Assembly (NCBI GenBank): GCA_016936335.1 | Contig: JAFGXZ010000209.1 | Location: 1-7,851 of the forward strand | Source of the DNA: Fidelibacterota bacterium | GTDB lineage: Bacteria; Fidelibacterota; UBA2242 | Length of the DNA: 7,851 bases | Direction of reading: 5' to 3' | Shown: in pieces, positions 5,428 through 7,851 of the stretch | How positions within the stretch are numbered: position 1 is the first letter of the stretch | How the letters are laid out: every line of letters starts with the position of its first letter | Position numbers and translations under genes: made by a program | The notes under the pieces: model-generated | Seen by the model: the letters and a program-made list of their open reading frames with translations, nothing else | Database searches by the model: none | Told to the model about the DNA's origin: nothing

Positions 5428-7174
5428 TTAAAATATTACCTTCCGGATATTTGATTCGGACCAAAGCGGGTCTTTGCGACATCGCAATGATCAGCGTCAT
5501 CGGTCCCAAGCGACCAATAAACATCAACATTATTATGATTATTTTGCTCATTATACATAAACTGCCGGTAATACCGGTCGACAACCCAACTGTCCCAAAT
5601 GCTGAGACCACTTCAAACAAAATATATTCAAGAGGGAAAGGTTCCAGCAGGCTCAGAATAAAAGTTCCGATAAAAATTGCTCCTAATGCCAACAACACAA
5701 TCAGAAAGGATTTATTGATGAGGCTTTTTGATAAAAAGTTATTCAGCAATGTCGTTTCTTTTCGACTATATAACACCGATTTTAAATAGGCAATAATCAC
5801 GGATACCGTATTGACTTTCACACCCCCCGCGGTTGAGCCCGAAGCGCCGCCTATGAACATAAATAGAACCATTAGCAGCAATGTCGGCACTCGTAATGTC
5901 GCAATATTGATTGTATTAAATCCAGCTGTTCTCAATGTCACCGATTGGAAAAACGATGCCAGGTACTGGGTCTTTAAGTCATTTTGAACAAGATTTCCTT
6001 TATGCTCGATTCCGTAGACGAATAGCATCCCGCTTATAATTAGAATTGCAGTTATGATTAAAACAACTTTAGTATTAAGAGTCAACTGGGATTTTCGAAT
6101 CCGATGGCTAAAAATGTTGGTTTCAATATTGGTTTTGAAATTTTCAATCAGGTTAAAAATAACCGGAAAACTGATCCCGCCTGTGATAATCAGTCCGGCA
6201 ATCGTAAAATTCATGGCAATATCGCTTTTGAAAGATTCAAGACTATCAGTAAACAGTGCAAATCCGGCGTTACAGAACGCTGATACAGCATGAAACATCG
6301 AAAAGAGAACTGCTTTGAAAGAATCGCCATAAAGATTATTAAAGTTCCCATAAAGAATAAGGGCGCCAGTCAGTTCTATCCCAAATGTGATCAATATAAT
6401 TTTCATGATTGATATCGATAACTTCTGCATGTCCTGTTCGTTGAGCAAATAAGACAGCGCTAATTTTTCTTCAATGGATATCCGTTTTCCGACGACAAAT
6501 GCACCAAAATAGGATAAAATCATGATCCCGAGACCACCAATCTGGATTAAAATCATGATAACGATTTTACCGAATAGCGAAAATTTTGTAGCTGTATCAA
6601 CCACAATAAGCCCGGTAACACAAACAGCCGAAGTGGCGGTAAAAAGTGAATTGACAATGCCAATTCGGGAATTATCGGCAGTCGAGATCGAGAGCATTAG
6701 AAATATTGTACCCAACAGGATAATAATAATAAAACTGAAAGCAATCGTCTGTGCCGGATGACTGGATATGGACTTAATATACGCATTCAACCGCTTGACC
6801 CGACCAAATATTTTCAGAATATTAAAGGTATTTCTAATGAGAATAATATTTGTAGACAGGCGGCTGACCTCTCCAATACCAAGAATATAACGCATGTAGC
6901 GGGTGTAAATGAACAACCCAACAATCACTGTCAAGAGTAGCAGATCAAACAGGTTATTTCGGATATAACTGATTTTTCTCTCGGCTCTGCTGATTCGAAG
7001 AACGGTCTCAATGATAAAAAGTATAATGATAAAATAATCCAGAATATTTGTAATCCAGAATATCGTACTTGTCTGATGAATACCATATTCCAAAAACAGC
7101 GACAATATGCTTAAGAATAATACCAGTAAGACAATTTGATCGGTTAAATTTCGCTTCGCTTGTGTGGATTGCAT
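5420..7174 (-). CDS. ktrB: TrkH/KtrB potassium uptake pore with N-terminal voltage-sensor-like four-helix domain
   Basis: This inner-membrane K+ translocating subunit has 584 residues. Residues 140-584 (445) match the full length of a normal KtrB. The four pore repeats show filter glycines at Gly188 (SAVCVTGLI), Gly304 (SAFCNAGF), Gly418 (TLRTAGFN) and Gly530 (SAFGTVGLSTG). GGASGSTAGGVK (442-453) is the gating loop, and Arg555 in FIGRLGP is the conserved D4M2 arginine. The extra N-terminus has four predicted helices: about 12-33, 41-63, 73-91 and 104-130. Helix 2 carries F53xxE56xxxR60 and helix 3 starts NNLFD (73-77), both hallmarks of the S1-S4 domain of voltage-gated channels. Helix 4 is followed by a basic linker (GRVKRL). 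An in-frame TAA five codons upstream fixes the ATG, but there is no recognisable SD. ktrA follows 21 bases downstream. Confidence 0.94.
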   Translation of the reverse strand: MQSTQAKRNLTDQIVLLVLFLSILSLFLEYGIHQTSTIFWITNILDYFIIILFIIETVLRISRAERKISYIRNNLFDLLLLTVIVGLFIYTRYMRYILGIGEVSRLSTNIILIRNTFNILKIFGRVKRLNAYIKSISSHPAQTIAFSFIIIILLGTIFLMLSISTADNSRIGIVNSLFTATSAVCVTGLIVVDTATKFSLFGKIVIMILIQIGGLGIMILSYFGAFVVGKRISIEEKLALSYLLNEQDMQKLSISIMKIILITFGIELTGALILYGNFNNLYGDSFKAVLFSMFHAVSAFCNAGFALFTDSLESFKSDIAMNFTIAGLIITGGISFPVIFNLIENFKTNIETNIFSHRIRKSQLTLNTKVVLIITAILIISGMLFVYGIEHKGNLVQNDLKTQYLASFFQSVTLRTAGFNTINIATLRVPTLLLMVLFMFIGGASGSTAGGVKVNTVSVIIAYLKSVLYSRKETTLLNNFLSKSLINKSFLIVLLALGAIFIGTFILSLLEPFPLEYILFEVVSAFGTVGLSTGITGSLCIMSKIIIIMLMFIGRLGPMTLIIAMSQRPALVRIKYPEGNILIG

Positions 7175-7256
7175 TGTTAGTATCGCTTAATTATTACACT
7201 ATATTTGTCGTATTCTTTTGAAATAATAGTAAATTATGGTACAGCAATTAAAGAGT
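7175..7256 (-). promoter_or_regulatory. Intergenic region before ktrB with a possible -10 box
   Basis: This 82-base AT-rich gap lies between the AI-2E-type gene and ktrB. TATAGT (rc of 7198-7203) is a good -10 match, about 23 bases before the ktrB ATG, but I find no matching -35 at 16-18 bases. No terminator hairpin follows the upstream gene. ktrB may therefore be read from upstream as well as from a local promoter. Confidence 0.3.
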
Positions 7257-7851
7257 TTATTTTAATTTATAATTTTTCAAGCCCCATAAAACTTCTGCCG
7301 AGGTCACTTTAATGATGCCCGTAATCGGTACGGCAAACAGCATACCGACAGCCCCGGCCAGGTTGCCACCGATGATCACAACCACCACCACCGTCAAGGG
7401 ATGCATATTGACACTTTTTGAAACAACAATCGGGGAAACAAAGGAATTATCGACCACCTGAACCAGTACAAAAGTGATGACAATCCAAAGCAATACAATT
7501 CCAAGATTTGGCGGATTGCTAATAATAGTAATTAATAATGCGGGCACAGCCCCGACAATCGGCCCAAGATACGGAATTAAATTTGCTACCCCGGCAATTA
7601 TCCCAATAAATACAAATTGCGACACCGGATTATCAAAGACCAGGTTGATGATAAATAAACCAAGAACCGATAAACAGCCAACAATAAACGCGTCGGTCGC
7701 TTGCCCTTGGATGTATTTACTGACCTGGTTCCCAACTTTCTGAAGAATATTCAGGGACATCTCAAAATATTTATTTGGTATCTGAGCAATCAGACTTCGT
7801 TTAAAAATGCGCATGTCCTTGATAAGGAAAAAGGTCAGAAACGGTACAATC
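7257..7851 (-). CDS. AI-2E/PerM (UPF0118) family membrane transporter, 5' end outside window
   Basis: This is the C-terminal 197 residues of a polytopic inner-membrane protein of the family that includes E. coli TqsA (autoinducer-2 export) and PerM, plus some Na+/H+ antiporters. The frame is open through the right edge. Upstream of the first visible ATG (7814), the codons read IVPFLTFFLIKD, which matches the family, so that ATG is internal. Family landmarks are the YIQGQ segment after the amphipathic helix, NLIPYLGPIVGAVPALL in the re-entrant region, VDNSFVSPIVVSKSV, and a hydrophobic C-terminal pair of helices with GGNLAGAVGMLFAVP. It lies 82 bases upstream of ktrB on the same strand. Substrate is not predictable: autoinducer, small anion or Na+/H+ exchange are all possible within the family, and the last would suit the cation cluster. 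Confidence 0.92.
   Translation of the reverse strand, partial: IVPFLTFFLIKDMRIFKRSLIAQIPNKYFEMSLNILQKVGNQVSKYIQGQATDAFIVGCLSVLGLFIINLVFDNPVSQFVFIGIIAGVANLIPYLGPIVGAVPALLITIISNPPNLGIVLLWIVITFVLVQVVDNSFVSPIVVSKSVNMHPLTVVVVVIIGGNLAGAVGMLFAVPITGIIKVTSAEVLWGLKNYKLK

Noticed and set aside
7175..7256. A c-di-AMP (ydaO-type) riboswitch ahead of ktrB
   Set aside because: The gap is only 82 bases, very AT-rich and without the paired core such a riboswitch needs.
1..7851. tRNA, rRNA, CRISPR array, insertion sequence or phage signature
   Set aside because: No tandem spaced repeats, cloverleaf-like sequences, terminal inverted repeats or transposase/integrase frames were seen; nearly all sequence is accounted for by conserved chromosomal genes.

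Overview
The window is a compact bacterial chromosomal segment of moderate-to-low GC by eye, with housekeeping and ion-transport genes, short intergenic gaps and good Shine-Dalgarno (SD) sequences. There are no rRNA, tRNA, CRISPR or insertion-sequence signals. The aldolase resembles the class II enzymes of actinobacteria and of several uncultured phyla, and CorA closely resembles the Thermotoga maritima protein. Neither fixes a lineage; an uncultured, anaerobe-like or FCB-type bacterium is only a guess.

Left part (1-2318). On the minus strand, fba (class II fructose-bisphosphate aldolase) is followed after 93 bases by a THUMP-domain RNA methyltransferase whose 3' end is cut by the left edge. 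Two short inverted repeats lie between them. A 166-base divergent intergenic region separates fba from a plus-strand YbaK/prolyl-tRNA-deacylase-type gene, which has a recognisable promoter and a strong SD.

Right part (2787-7851). This reads as a cation-transport cluster on the minus strand. In transcription order it holds an AI-2E/PerM-family membrane protein (5' end cut by the right edge), a TrkH/KtrB potassium translocation subunit, a KtrA-type RCK subunit, a two-helix membrane protein with a PAS-like cytoplasmic domain, and a CorA magnesium channel. The last four genes are tightly packed: 21 bases, then a 1-base TAATG overlap, then about 92 bases before corA. corA ends 4 bases from the convergent YbaK-type gene.

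Two features stand out. First, the KtrB subunit carries about 135 extra N-terminal residues that look like a four-helix voltage-sensor-like domain: FxxExxxR in S2, NxFD in S3 and a poorly charged S4. It is therefore a sensor-like module fused to a potassium pore and co-encoded with a PAS membrane protein lacking any kinase output, which suggests an unusually regulated Ktr-type system. Second, the PAS gene ends in TAG but the same frame stays open for 24 more codons. Inside that stretch is a 17-codon ORF with its own SD, ending 17 bases before the preferred corA start. Its length and ends resemble the MgtL magnesium leader peptide, so it is either a leader ORF for corA or the remnant or readthrough tail of the PAS protein.
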